From positions 62,001-126,000 of the forward strand of contig NZ_CABVQK010000016.1 of NCBI RefSeq assembly GCF_902499335.1: a DNA stretch of 64,000 bases. The letters are read 5' to 3'. A program made the translations under genes and the position numbers. Below the pieces are notes generated by a model. The model was not told where the DNA came from and did not search any database. It saw only the letters and a list, made by a program, of their open reading frames with translations. The stretch is from Burkholderia lata. GTDB lineage: Bacteria > Pseudomonadota > Gammaproteobacteria > Burkholderiales > Burkholderiaceae. This document shows positions 25,577 to 34,380 of the stretch, piece by piece; position 1 is the first letter of the stretch, and each line of letters starts with the position of its first letter.

Positions 25577-26043
25577 ATGACGCAACGTATCAACTACTTC
25601 CAGCAATCGCCGGAGCTGACCAAGAAGCTCGTCGAACTCGACGGGCTGTTTCAGAAGACGACGATCGAGATGCCGATCCGCGAGCTCGTCGAGATTCGCG
25701 CATCGCAACTCAACGGCTGCGCGTTCTGCGTCGACATGCACACCAAGATGGCGAAAATCCACGGCGAGCGCGAGCTGCGCCTGCATCACGTCGCGATCTG
25801 GCGCGAGTCGACGCTGTTCTCGCCGCGCTCGAATGGACCGAAGCACTGACGCATCTCCCGACGCATGGCGTGCCCGACGATCTCTACGAACGCGTGCGGG
25901 CCCACTATGCCGAGAAGGAGCTGTCGGATCTCACCTTCCTCGTGGGCGCCATCAACTGCTGGAACCGGCTGAACGTCGCCTTCCGCATCGTGCCCGGCTC
26001 GTTCGACAAGATGTTCGGGCTCGACAAGGCCAACCTGGAGTAA
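25577..26043 (+). pseudogene. AhpD-like carboxymuconolactone decarboxylase family gene, frameshifted
   Basis: Two reading frames together make one AhpD/CMD-family protein. The first 84 residues hold the redox motif CAFCVDMH (Cys48, Cys51, His55) and run to LRLHHVAIWRESTLFSPR. The frame then breaks near 25823-25829. The second frame continues with LEWTEALTHLP, RVRAHYAEKELSDLTFLVGAINCWNRLNVAFR and ends at TAA 26041-26043. Family members read SPRERAALEW here; the sequence passes directly from SPR to LEW. Adding 13 bases would restore exactly 160 codons. As read, translation ends at 25849 after 90 codons. AGGAGA precedes the ATG. A sequencing error is possible but 13 bases is unlikely. Confidence 0.82.
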
Positions 26044-26047
26044 CGAC

Positions 26048-26452
26048 ATGAAACGCATCATGCTGGCGCTTGCCCCGCTCGCGCTGTCGCTCCTGATTCC
26101 CGTTCAACCGGCGGCCGCCGCACCGCAGGCGACGGTGACGCAGTTGACCACGGAGCCGTTGCCCGAGTATCCGGGCAAGGAAGTGGAGATGATCGCCGTG
26201 AACTATCCGCCCGGCGCCGTCGATCCCGTGCATCGCCACGATGCACACGCATTCGTCTACGTGCTCGACGGCAGCATCGTGATGGGCCTGAACGGCGGGA
26301 AAACGGTCACGCTCCATGCCGGCGACACGTTTCATGAAGGACCGGACGACGTGCACACTGTCGGACGAAACGCCAGCAGCACGAAGCCGGCGAAATTCAT
26401 CGTGGTTCTGATCAAGAACAAGGGCGCGCCGGTCCTGACACCGGTGAAGTAG
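26048..26452 (+). CDS. Secreted small cupin protein
   Basis: This 134-residue protein has a signal peptide (MLALAPLALSLLIPVQPAAA) and a single cupin domain. Cupin motif 1 is PPGAVDPVHRHDAHAFVYVLDGSIVMGL with the metal histidines His63/His65 approximately, and motif 2 is AGDTFHEGPDDVHTVGRN. The function is unknown; such proteins are often annotated as cupins linked to stress or quorum quenching. It starts four bases after the end of the broken AhpD-like gene and its ribosome site overlaps that gene's last codons, so it was probably translated as part of the same operon. Confidence 0.87.
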   Translation: MKRIMLALAPLALSLLIPVQPAAAAPQATVTQLTTEPLPEYPGKEVEMIAVNYPPGAVDPVHRHDAHAFVYVLDGSIVMGLNGGKTVTLHAGDTFHEGPDDVHTVGRNASSTKPAKFIVVLIKNKGAPVLTPVK

Positions 26453-26467
26453 CGCGATCGCTACCGG

Positions 26468-26486
26468 GGCCCGGCAACGCCGGGCC
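26468..26486 (+). terminator. Candidate terminator after the cupin gene
   Basis: GGCCCGGC pairs perfectly with GCCGGGCC across the loop AAC, 15 bases beyond the cupin stop and in front of a converging gene. No T-run follows. Confidence 0.55.
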
Positions 26487-26655
26487 GCCACGCAGGCATC
26501 CTGACGGCTAGCATGGGGCGCCGCCAGGCGGAGCGCTATCGGGCCTGCACGCCCCGTGTTCCGGTCACCGTTGGCCCGCACGATCGACGAACAACCGCGC
26601 CGGGCGCACTGACGTCACCGCACGCGCGAGGCAAGCCCGCGCGTGTCGCCGAGGG

Positions 26656-27558
26656 CTACAGCATCGCCTGACTGACGAGCGCGTACTGTCCGCAGACGGG
26701 GTCGGCCGGCCCTTCGTGCGCCGAAGCCGGCGCGTTGCGCACCATCTTCGAACACGTATCGACCCGCGCCAAACCCTGCTCGGCCAGCCAGTCCGGCAAA
26801 CCGGTCCCGTCCGGCACGTCGATGCGGGCGAATTCGCCTTCCCGTTGCGTCAGCCAATGGCTGACGAGCGCCTTCGCATACGCGTCGTCGCTCGCGCGCG
26901 GCGCCGCCACCGGGCCGATCACGTACCCGCGGCCAAAGCGCCGCAGCACCGAGAACCCGACCACCTCGCCGTCGCGTTCGAGCACGACGCTTTCACCACG
27001 CTGGAACAGCGCCGACATCAACTCATCGCGCTGGAGACCGGAAGCACGCGCGTCCAGCTCGACGAGGCGCGGCCAGTCGGCCGGCGATCCGGCCCGCAGC
27101 CGCACGCCATCGGGCAGGACCACGTTGGCCGGCCGCACCACGTTCCCCTGATACTGGCTCAGCGATCCGCACACGTTGAAGCCCAGCTTCTCGTACAGCG
27201 GCCGGCCGGCCGGCGTCGCATGCAGAAACGTGATGCGCGTCCCCAGCTCGTCGATGAGCATCTCCATCAGCTTGCGGCCGATGCCTCGGCCCTGATGCGC
27301 GTCGGAGACGATCACATGCCCGATCGCGGCGCGATCCACACCGTACTTCCAGCACATCGCCGTGCCGATGACCACGCCGTTTTCCTCTGCCGCGAACGCG
27401 GTCGACGTGTCGGCGGAAAACTGCCAGTCTTCCGCCCTGAACGGCCAGCGGAGCGCGATGGAAAGGGCATGGGCCGCGGGGACGTCCGCCGCGGTGAAGC
27501 GCCGGTAGCGAAGCGCCGGCAACGTGTCGGAATCGTTCATCTCGTTTTCCCGTTTCAT
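26656..27558 (-). CDS. Double GNAT-domain acetyltransferase
   Basis: This 300-residue protein contains two GNAT folds. The N-terminal one has the acetyl-CoA loop DAHQGRGIGRKLM (near 88-100), followed by FLHATPAGRPLYEKLGF. The C-terminal half (from about 150) is a second, degenerate GNAT with SVLRRFGRGYVIGPVAAP. Start 27558 is supported by GAGGA seven bases upstream; a start at 27540 is possible. It is the last gene of the long minus-strand operon and is paralogous to the protein encoded at 44848-45708. Acetylation of an amine or amino-acid intermediate is a reasonable but unproved role. Confidence 0.87.
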   Translation of the reverse strand: MKRENEMNDSDTLPALRYRRFTAADVPAAHALSIALRWPFRAEDWQFSADTSTAFAAEENGVVIGTAMCWKYGVDRAAIGHVIVSDAHQGRGIGRKLMEMLIDELGTRITFLHATPAGRPLYEKLGFNVCGSLSQYQGNVVRPANVVLPDGVRLRAGSPADWPRLVELDARASGLQRDELMSALFQRGESVVLERDGEVVGFSVLRRFGRGYVIGPVAAPRASDDAYAKALVSHWLTQREGEFARIDVPDGTGLPDWLAEQGLARVDTCSKMVRNAPASAHEGPADPVCGQYALVSQAML

Positions 27559-27621
27559 CAAGCAATCCTCATAAAGGTGTCGTCGTGCGCCACGGCACCA
27601 CGTCAACGCCGGCTTCGCGCA

Positions 27622-28848
27622 TCATGGCGAGCGCGCGAAGTAATGCTGCGCCAACGCGACCCAGTACCGGACGCCGGCCGGAATGATGTCGTCGTTGAAA
27701 TCGTATTTCGGGTGATGCAGCGCCGGCGCGGCCGCGCCGGCCCGCGCATTGCCGATCAGCACGTAAGCGCCCGGCCGTTCTTCCAGCATGAATCCGAAGT
27801 CTTCGGACGTCATGTTCGGCGGTACGTCGCGGGCCACGCGTTCGTCGCCGAACGTGTCGCGAATCACCGTCTCGCACAGCGCGGTCTCGGCCGGCGTGTT
27901 GACCGTCGCCGGGTAATACTGGAAAAACTCCACGTCGACCTGCGCGCCATAGGCACTCGCCAGCGCCTCGCACGTGAGCCGGACGTCGCGCTGCAATTGC
28001 TGCTGCAATGCCGACGACAGCGTGCGAATCGTGCCGCGCAGCTCGGCGGTGTCGGGAATCACGTTGTCCGTGGTGCCCGCATGAAACATGCAGACGGAAA
28101 TGACGGCGGGGTCCACCGGATCCTTGTGGCGCGCGGCGATGGTCTGGCACTGCAGCACCATCGAGCACGCGAGCGGGACGGGATCGATGCCCAGATGCGG
28201 CTGCGCCGCGTGCGCGCCCTTGCCCGTCACCGTGATCCTGAAGCGCGAGCCGGCGGCCATGATCGGGCCGGTGCGCAACCCGAATTGGCCGGCAGGCAGG
28301 CCGGGCCAGTTGTGCATCCCGAATACCGCCTCAGTCGGGTATTGCTCGAACAGCCCGTCGTCGATCATCCTGCGCGCGCCTGCTCCGCCCTCTTCCCCCG
28401 GCTGAAACACCAGGTGGACGCTGCCGGGCAGCTGCGGCAGCGCCTTCATCACGCGTGCGGCGCCGAGCAACATCACGGTATGGCCGTCGTGGCCGCACGC
28501 GTGCATGATCCCGTGCGTGCACGACGCATGCGCAAAATCGTTGGCTTCGTGGATCGGCAGCGCGTCCAGATCGGCGCGCAGCACGATGCCGCGGCCCGGA
28601 TCGGTGCCGGGCAGGCTCGCGACGACGCCCGTGCCGCCCAGCCCGCGCGACACCGCATAGCCAAGCGCTTCCAGCTCGCTCGCGACGACGTCGGCCGTCC
28701 GGTGTTCTTCGAAGCGCAACTCGGGATGCGCATGCAGGTCGCGACGCAATTTCGCCCAGTGCGCGTGATGCGCTTGCAGCGATGTATCGGGGATGACGGG
28801 GTGGTTCAATTTCGGCACCTTCGAAAAGTAGCGGGCTTCCGGCTGCAT
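27622..28848 (-). CDS. M20 family amidohydrolase / peptidase
   Basis: This 408-residue protein is an M20D-type amidohydrolase (hippurate hydrolase/IAA-amino-acid hydrolase group). Metal ligands lie in HACGHDGH (near 117-124) and PGEEGGAGARRMI (near 151); HNWPGLPAG and GKGAHAAQPHLGIDP mark the lid/dimerisation domain. It probably removes an N-acyl group from an amino acid or amine, in the cytoplasm. The start lacks a good ribosome site; it begins 29 bases after the aldehyde dehydrogenase stop, so translation may depend on coupling. Confidence 0.88.
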   Translation of the reverse strand: MQPEARYFSKVPKLNHPVIPDTSLQAHHAHWAKLRRDLHAHPELRFEEHRTADVVASELEALGYAVSRGLGGTGVVASLPGTDPGRGIVLRADLDALPIHEANDFAHASCTHGIMHACGHDGHTVMLLGAARVMKALPQLPGSVHLVFQPGEEGGAGARRMIDDGLFEQYPTEAVFGMHNWPGLPAGQFGLRTGPIMAAGSRFRITVTGKGAHAAQPHLGIDPVPLACSMVLQCQTIAARHKDPVDPAVISVCMFHAGTTDNVIPDTAELRGTIRTLSSALQQQLQRDVRLTCEALASAYGAQVDVEFFQYYPATVNTPAETALCETVIRDTFGDERVARDVPPNMTSEDFGFMLEERPGAYVLIGNARAGAAAPALHHPKYDFNDDIIPAGVRYWVALAQHYFARSP

Positions 28849-28877
28849 TGCCGGTGCGCTCGTGCGCAGCGGCCGGG

Positions 28878-30335
28878 TCAGTCGTAAAAGCCGACGATCG
28901 ACTTGATCTCCATGTACTCCTCCATGCCTTCGATCCCGTACTCGCGGCCGTTGCCCGACTGCTTGTATCCGCCGAACGGCGCCTGAGGATCCCATGCCGG
29001 GTAGTTCAGATGTACCTGCCCCGCCCGGATGCGGGCGGCCACCGCGCGGACGCGTTCCATGTCGGTACCCTGCACGTGGGCGCCGAGCCCGTAGACCGTG
29101 TCGTTCGCGATGGCGACCGCTTCGTCCACGGTGTCGTAAGGCAGGATCGCGAGCACCGGACCGAAGATCTCCTGCTGTGCGATCGCCATGTCGGTGCGCA
29201 CCTCGGAGAAAATCGTCGGCCGCGCATAAAAGCCGCGTTCGAGGCCCGCGGGCCGGCCGGGACCGCCGGCGATCAGCTTCGCGCGTTCGTCGATGCCCAC
29301 GTCGATCATCTGCGCAACCCGCCCGAACTGTGCGCGATTGGCCAGCGGCCCGTGCGTCGTGGCCTCGTCGAACGGATCGCCGACCACGAGCGTTTGCGCT
29401 GTCGCGACGGCCAGCGCCTCCACCGCGCCGAGCACGGCGCGCGGCACGATCATGCGGGTCGGCGCGCTGCACGATTGCCCCATGTTGCGGAACGCGGCAG
29501 CCACGCCGGGCGGGATCGCACGCGACAGGTCCGCATCCGGCAACACGATATTCGGCGACTTGCCACCCAGTTCCTGCGCGACGCGCTTGACGGTCGGCGC
29601 CGCCGCCTGCGCGACCAGCACGCCGGCGCGCGTCGATCCGGTGATCGACACCATGTCGACCTCCGGGTGCGACGACAGCGCGGCGCCCACCGTATCGCCG
29701 CTGCCGCTCACGAGGTTGAATACGCCGGCGGGCACGCCCGCATCGGCCATCACTTCCGCGAACAGCAGCGCGCTGAGCGGCGAAAGTTCGCTCGGCTTCA
29801 GCACGACCGTGCAGCCTGCCGCGAGCGCCGGCCCGACCTTCGCGGTGATCTGGTAGATCGGCCAGTTCCACGGCGTGATCAGCGCACATACGCCGATCGG
29901 CTCGCGCACGACCGCGGTCGTGCCGCGCTGCCTGACGAGCGCGTAGCTCGCCAGGTTGTCGCGTGCAACCCGGATATGTTCGGCCGCGAGCGGTACGTGC
30001 GCGCCGCGCGCATAGCCGATCGGCGCGCCCATTTCCATCGCGAGCGCCAACGCGAACAGTTCGGCGCGCTCCACCATCAACGCATGCACGCGGTCGAGCA
30101 GCGCGGCGCGTTCATCCGGTGAAGTCGCGGACCATCGCTCGAACGCGCGGCGCGCGGCGCTGACGGCCCGGTCGGCGTCGCGCGCGCTGCCGAGCGGGAT
30201 TTCGCACAACGCGTGTTCGGTGGACGGGCAAACGACCGCGAACCGGTCGCCGCCGTCGGGCGCTACCCAGTCGCCGTCGATGAAGAAGCGCTCCAGCCTG
30301 CCGGCTTGCAGCAGGTGATCAACAGGTGAATTCAT
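28878..30335 (-). CDS. NAD(P)-dependent aldehyde dehydrogenase
   Basis: The 485-residue ALDH has catalytic Cys289 (MGQSCSAPTR) and Glu255 (AQELGGKSP), with PWNWPIYQITAKVGPALAAGC (155-175) in the cofactor fold. The group resembles DhaS/PuuC-type enzymes. Its ATG overlaps the stop of the upstream FAD oxidoreductase gene by four bases (ATGA), so the two are translationally coupled. In that setting it should oxidise the aldehyde released by amine oxidation to the acid. Confidence 0.92.
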   Translation of the reverse strand: MNSPVDHLLQAGRLERFFIDGDWVAPDGGDRFAVVCPSTEHALCEIPLGSARDADRAVSAARRAFERWSATSPDERAALLDRVHALMVERAELFALALAMEMGAPIGYARGAHVPLAAEHIRVARDNLASYALVRQRGTTAVVREPIGVCALITPWNWPIYQITAKVGPALAAGCTVVLKPSELSPLSALLFAEVMADAGVPAGVFNLVSGSGDTVGAALSSHPEVDMVSITGSTRAGVLVAQAAAPTVKRVAQELGGKSPNIVLPDADLSRAIPPGVAAAFRNMGQSCSAPTRMIVPRAVLGAVEALAVATAQTLVVGDPFDEATTHGPLANRAQFGRVAQMIDVGIDERAKLIAGGPGRPAGLERGFYARPTIFSEVRTDMAIAQQEIFGPVLAILPYDTVDEAVAIANDTVYGLGAHVQGTDMERVRAVAARIRAGQVHLNYPAWDPQAPFGGYKQSGNGREYGIEGMEEYMEIKSIVGFYD

Positions 30336-31609
30336 GAGAGGGTGTCCTTGAGTCGATACCAGGCGCCGACGAACGGCAAGAACCACGGTTTGCCGAAGTG
30401 CCCGGGAATGGCCGGCCAGTCGAAGCCCTGCCACGGGTTGAGCTCCGCGCGTCCGTCCATGATTTCCGCCATCAGCGTGCCCATCAGCGTCGCCATGTGG
30501 GTGCCGTGGCCGCTATAGCCCATCGAGTAGTAAACGCCGTCGCGCTCGCCCGCGCGCGGCAGCCGGTTGGCCGTCATGTCGACCATCCCGCCCCAGCAGT
30601 AGTCGATGCGTACGTCGGCCAGCTCCGGAAACACGGCGGCCATCTGCTGCCGCAGGATCGCGCCGCTCTTTTCGTCGGAGCGCGGGTTCGACGCCGCAAA
30701 ACGCGCCCGCCCGCCGAACAGCATCCGGTTGTCGGGCGTGACGCGAAAGAAATTCACGAAATTCTTCGTGTCGGTGACCATCCGGCGCGTCGGCAGCAAG
30801 CGGTCGAGCAGTTCGCGCGGCAACGGCTCGGTGACGATGATGAATGCGCCGACCGGCACGATCCGGCGGCGAATCCAGCCGAAGGGCCCGACGTGCGAAA
30901 TGCCGCTCGCGAGCAGGACCTGGCGCGCACGGATCTCGCCAAGCGGGGTCCGCGCCGCATAGCTGCCACGCGAGTCCCGCTTCAATCCCAGCACCGGCGC
31001 ATGCTCGACGATGTGTGCGCCGCGCGCCTGGGCGGCGCTCGCCAGGCCGCGCACATATCGGCCGACATGCATCCCCGCGCTCTTGCCGAACAGCAACCCG
31101 CCGTGATAACGGTTCGAGCCGATCTCGTCGCGCAGTTCGGCCTTCGTCACGAGGCGCGTGTCGGGGTCCACGCTCGCCGCGAGCAATGCCTGGCTGCGCG
31201 CGAGCTTGTCATAGTGCTCGGGCTTCGCCGCGAGCTTCAGCTTGCCGGTGCGGGCAAAATTGCAATCGATCGACTCCTCCCTGACCAGCCGCTCGACCGT
31301 GTCGACGCCCGCGTCGAACGCGAGATAGAGCCGGTTCGCCAGTTCCGTGCCGAGACGTTGCGACAGGGACGCATAATCCTGCGCGAAGCCGTTGTTGCAC
31401 ATGCCGCCGTTGCGTCCCGAGGCCGCCTGCCCGACGGCGCCCGCCTCGCAGACGATCACGCGCGCGCCTTTCTTGGCCAGCGCCAGCGCGGCGGCCGAAC
31501 CCGTGATTCCGCCGCCCACCACCAGCACGTCGCAACTGCCGCCGTGCAATTCCGGCGAGTGGCTCACGAATGGCTCCGACGTATCGAGCCAGTACGAACT
31601 GAAACGCAT
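30332..31609 (-). CDS. FAD-dependent amine/amino-acid oxidoreductase (PuuB-like), copy 1
   Basis: This 425-residue DAO-family flavoenzyme has the FAD site DVLVVGGGITGSAAALALAKKG (27-48) and SGRNGGMCNNGFAQDY (64-79), typical of gamma-glutamylputrescine oxidase-like proteins. The C-terminal FAD loop is YYSMGYSGHGTHMATLMG. GGGAG precedes the ATG by six bases. It is the same length as the protein encoded at 34381-35658 and collinear with it (WDTxPGHFGxxWFLPFVGA-type ending WPAIPGHFGKPWFLPFVG). Coupled to an aldehyde dehydrogenase, it likely oxidises an amine to an aldehyde. Confidence 0.9.
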   Translation of the reverse strand: MRFSSYWLDTSEPFVSHSPELHGGSCDVLVVGGGITGSAAALALAKKGARVIVCEAGAVGQAASGRNGGMCNNGFAQDYASLSQRLGTELANRLYLAFDAGVDTVERLVREESIDCNFARTGKLKLAAKPEHYDKLARSQALLAASVDPDTRLVTKAELRDEIGSNRYHGGLLFGKSAGMHVGRYVRGLASAAQARGAHIVEHAPVLGLKRDSRGSYAARTPLGEIRARQVLLASGISHVGPFGWIRRRIVPVGAFIIVTEPLPRELLDRLLPTRRMVTDTKNFVNFFRVTPDNRMLFGGRARFAASNPRSDEKSGAILRQQMAAVFPELADVRIDYCWGGMVDMTANRLPRAGERDGVYYSMGYSGHGTHMATLMGTLMAEIMDGRAELNPWQGFDWPAIPGHFGKPWFLPFVGAWYRLKDTLS

Positions 31610-31742
31610 CAGGCACTCCCAAGCTGTCGCATCGCACGGCCGGGCCGGCGAACGTTCACCGCACCGATCCGGCCGCTCGCGGGCGGTCCGGCTCGATGCG
31701 CGTCGTATGCAGGCGGCCTCTCATCCATGTGACGGCGTTGCA

Positions 31743-33068
31743 TCAGAAATCCGCGACCTTGCCCCAGGCGGACTCGCTGAACCGGCCGGGCCGGTACGGC
31801 GCCGGGTCCACGAAAGGTTGCGCACCGGACGCCAGATCGGCGATCAGGTGCCCGGCGCCCGGGCCGATCCCGAAGCCGTGACCCGAAAAACCCGCCGCGA
31901 GGATCAGCCCCGGCACGCCCGGTACTTCGCCGATGCCCGGCACGCCGTCCGGCGTGCTGTCGACAAACCCGGCCCACGCGTGCGTGATCTTCGCTTCGCG
32001 CAGTTCGGGCAACAGTTCGGACGCTCGGCGGTACGTTTCGGCGACCGTCGGCATGTCGGGCTTCGGATCGAGAATGCGCACGGCTTCCATCGGCGTAGGC
32101 GCATCGAGGCGCCAGCGCTTCAACGTTTCGTGGCCGCCGCGCACGCCTTCGAGGCCGCCCGGCAGCAGGTTGCGCCAGCGTTTCGCGAACATCGGCACGA
32201 ATTGCGGCGCGAAGCGCAGGAACTGCGGCGTCAGGTCCACGCGCGCGCGGCCGCTGATCGCCAATGCGTAGCGTCCATCGCTGCGGCGCGTGATGGACAC
32301 GCCGGACGTGTACATCGCATCGGGCAGCGGCGTTTCGACGGGCGACACGCTCAGGATCGACTGACGGATCGACGCCTGCGGAAACCGGATGCCGAGCTGG
32401 CGGCAGAACGACGACGCCCAGGCGCCGCCGGCCATCACGACCGTTCGCGTCTTGATAACGCCCGCCTCGGTGACGACGCCCGCGACGCGGCCGCCTTCGA
32501 GTTCGATGCCACGCGCCGCGCAGTGCTGATGGACGCTGCCGCCCAGCTTCATCAGTGCGGCGGCCACGGCCGGTGCGGCCTTCGCTGGATCGGCCGTGCC
32601 GTCGGTCGGCGAGAAGACGCCGCCTTTCCACTGCCGCCCGGTTGCCCGTCCGCGCTCGGCGGCCTGCTTGCTGTCGAGCATGTAGGTGGTCACGCCCGCC
32701 GTCTTCGCGAATTCGCCCCAGCTCGCCCAGCGTGACAATTCGGCTTCGTCATTGCTGAGATAGAGCAGTCCGCAGCGATGAAAGCCCGTGTCTTCGCCGG
32801 ATTCGGCGGCGAAGCGCTCCCACAGGTCGATGCTCTTGCTGGCCATCGGCAATTCACGTTCGTCGCGGTTCTGCTGCCGGCACCAGCCCCAGTTGCGGCT
32901 CGACTGTTCGGCGCCGATGCGCCCCTTCTCGACGAGCGCGACCGATACGCCGCGCCGGGCCAGATAGTAGGCGGTGAAGACGCCGATGATGCCGCCGCCG
33001 ATCACGACGACGTCGGCCGCGGCCGGCGGCGTGGACAAGGTTTCGATATGGCGCAGCGGAGGGGACAT
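31743..33068 (-). CDS. FAD-dependent oxidoreductase (DadA-like D-amino-acid dehydrogenase family)
   Basis: The 441-residue product has an N-terminal FAD motif DVVVIGGGIIGVFTAYYLARRG (19-40), then the stretch SSRNWGWCRQQNRD near 56-69, characteristic of one DAO subgroup, and a C-terminal GFSGHGFGIGPGAG loop. It is only distantly related to the two PuuB-like paralogues around it. It starts two bases after the bicupin stop, so the two are certainly cotranscribed. The substrate could be a D-amino acid, an N-alkyl amino acid or an opine-like compound. Confidence 0.88.
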   Translation of the reverse strand: MSPPLRHIETLSTPPAAADVVVIGGGIIGVFTAYYLARRGVSVALVEKGRIGAEQSSRNWGWCRQQNRDERELPMASKSIDLWERFAAESGEDTGFHRCGLLYLSNDEAELSRWASWGEFAKTAGVTTYMLDSKQAAERGRATGRQWKGGVFSPTDGTADPAKAAPAVAAALMKLGGSVHQHCAARGIELEGGRVAGVVTEAGVIKTRTVVMAGGAWASSFCRQLGIRFPQASIRQSILSVSPVETPLPDAMYTSGVSITRRSDGRYALAISGRARVDLTPQFLRFAPQFVPMFAKRWRNLLPGGLEGVRGGHETLKRWRLDAPTPMEAVRILDPKPDMPTVAETYRRASELLPELREAKITHAWAGFVDSTPDGVPGIGEVPGVPGLILAAGFSGHGFGIGPGAGHLIADLASGAQPFVDPAPYRPGRFSESAWGKVADF

Positions 33069-33070
33069 GC

Positions 33071-33805
33071 TCAGTCTCGTTCGGTGGAGGGTTTGACGTT
33101 CTGCATCACGTAGAACTTCGCCACGCGTTCGCTGCTTTCCCACCCCATCGACGCGCCGCGCGGCACGAACAGCGCGTCGCCCGCACCGAGCGACAGCACG
33201 CTGCCGTCGGGCGCCGCGAACCGGACGCCGCCGTCCAGCAGGAACATGAACTCGTTCGCGCGATGCGGCCGGACGATCCGGTGATACGGCGTCGAATCCC
33301 ACGTGCCCGCGCAGTACCCGGCGCCGTCGTCGGTGAACACGTTGTCGCTGCGGCATTGCGGCGCGGGGCCGAGCAGCACCTCGGCCGGCAGCGTGGCGGA
33401 CGGTTTGAAGTCCGCGTCGGCGTGCAGCGCGAAAACGCCGCGTTTCGTCGGTTGCGCGCACGCTGCCGCGCAGAACATCAGCCGCACCGGCGATTGCGCG
33501 GCGATGCGCAGCGCCGTGCCGCCGCCGATGACGGCGCCCTGTCCCGGGCCGACCACCAGCGGTGCGGCCCCGGCCGCTTCGAGCGTCAGCTCGCCCTGGA
33601 CGACGACGAGGGTTTCGATGTGCGGAAAGCTCGCCACGTCCAGTTCGCCCATGAAGCCGATGCGCCCCGCGGCCATCGCGTCGGGGCCTTCCCACGCGAC
33701 CTCGCGATGCAACGCGAACGGATCGCTCGCGCCGAACGCCTCTTTGCGGAACGCGGTGGAAGACGGCGCACCGTCGGCCCGGTGCAACACGAAAACTGCG
33801 GTCAT
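33071..33805 (-). CDS. Bicupin protein
   Basis: This 244-residue protein has two cupin folds. The C-terminal one is clear: TPYHRIVRPHRANEFMFLLDGGVRFAAPDG followed by LSLGAGDALFVPRGASMGWES. The N-terminal one has FPHIETLVVVQGELTLEA and VVGPGQGAVIGGG. Metal-ligand histidines are only partly kept. Function is unknown; cupins of this type occur next to amine and amino-acid oxidase genes. AGGAG lies five bases before the ATG. It sits between the AraC gene and a FAD oxidoreductase, both on the same strand. Confidence 0.83.
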   Translation of the reverse strand: MTAVFVLHRADGAPSSTAFRKEAFGASDPFALHREVAWEGPDAMAAGRIGFMGELDVASFPHIETLVVVQGELTLEAAGAAPLVVGPGQGAVIGGGTALRIAAQSPVRLMFCAAACAQPTKRGVFALHADADFKPSATLPAEVLLGPAPQCRSDNVFTDDGAGYCAGTWDSTPYHRIVRPHRANEFMFLLDGGVRFAAPDGSVLSLGAGDALFVPRGASMGWESSERVAKFYVMQNVKPSTERD

Positions 33806-33925
33806 TTCTGCTCCTGTGCAGTGCGTGACGGATTCGTTCGAAATCGGTCACGCGATATCGGAAATCGTCGTTCGCCGGCTCTGCTGCCGGACATCCTCAG
33901 CGGGGCGTGTCGTCCATGCCTGTGC

Positions 33926-34357
33926 TTACGCCGCGTGACACGACGCATCGCGGCGTTCGCTGCGCAGGCGCGTCGATGGCGCTCGCACCGGTGCGCCGCC
34001 CGCGCGGGCGACCACGTAATCGCGCGGCGTGATCCCGAGCACGCGCCGGAAATGCCGGCACAGATGGCTCTGATCGAAGAAGCCGACGTCGGTCGCGACG
34101 ACCGACGGCGCGAGACCAGCGCGCAACAGGTCCTGCGCCCGCCGTATCCGCACGAGACACAGATACCGGTGCGGTGACAGCCCGGTTTCGCTGCGAAAGC
34201 GCGCGGTGAAACGCGACACGCTCAACCCGGCCACGGCCGCGAGCGTGTCGAGGTTCAGCGGCTGCGCAAACGACGCGTCGATCGTGCGCAGCACGTCGCC
34301 GATCGCGGGCGACACGGGCTGCGCGACACGCGGCGAGCCAACGAATTGCACTGTCAT
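33926..34357 (-). CDS. Short AraC-family regulator (DNA-binding domain only)
   Basis: The 143-residue product consists of a single AraC DNA-binding domain: LNLDTLAAVAGLSVSRFTARFRSETGLSPHRYLCLVRIRRAQDLLRAGLAPSVVATDVGFFDQSHLCRHFRRVLGITPRDY covers both helix-turn-helix units (residues about 34-116). It has no sensor domain, unlike most family members (about 300 residues). The start is supported by GGGAGA seven bases upstream. It is embedded within the FAD oxidoreductase operon, 23 bases downstream of one and 120 upstream of the bicupin, and is probably the local activator. Confidence 0.88.
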   Translation of the reverse strand: MTVQFVGSPRVAQPVSPAIGDVLRTIDASFAQPLNLDTLAAVAGLSVSRFTARFRSETGLSPHRYLCLVRIRRAQDLLRAGLAPSVVATDVGFFDQSHLCRHFRRVLGITPRDYVVARAGGAPVRAPSTRLRSERRDASCHAA

Positions 34358-34380
34358 ATCGAATTCTCCCGGCGCTCGCT

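Noticed and set aside
27622..29889. Open frame joining the M20 amidohydrolase with sequence upstream
   Set aside because: The upstream part is an out-of-frame shadow of the aldehyde dehydrogenase gene. The amidohydrolase starts at 28848 by family alignment.
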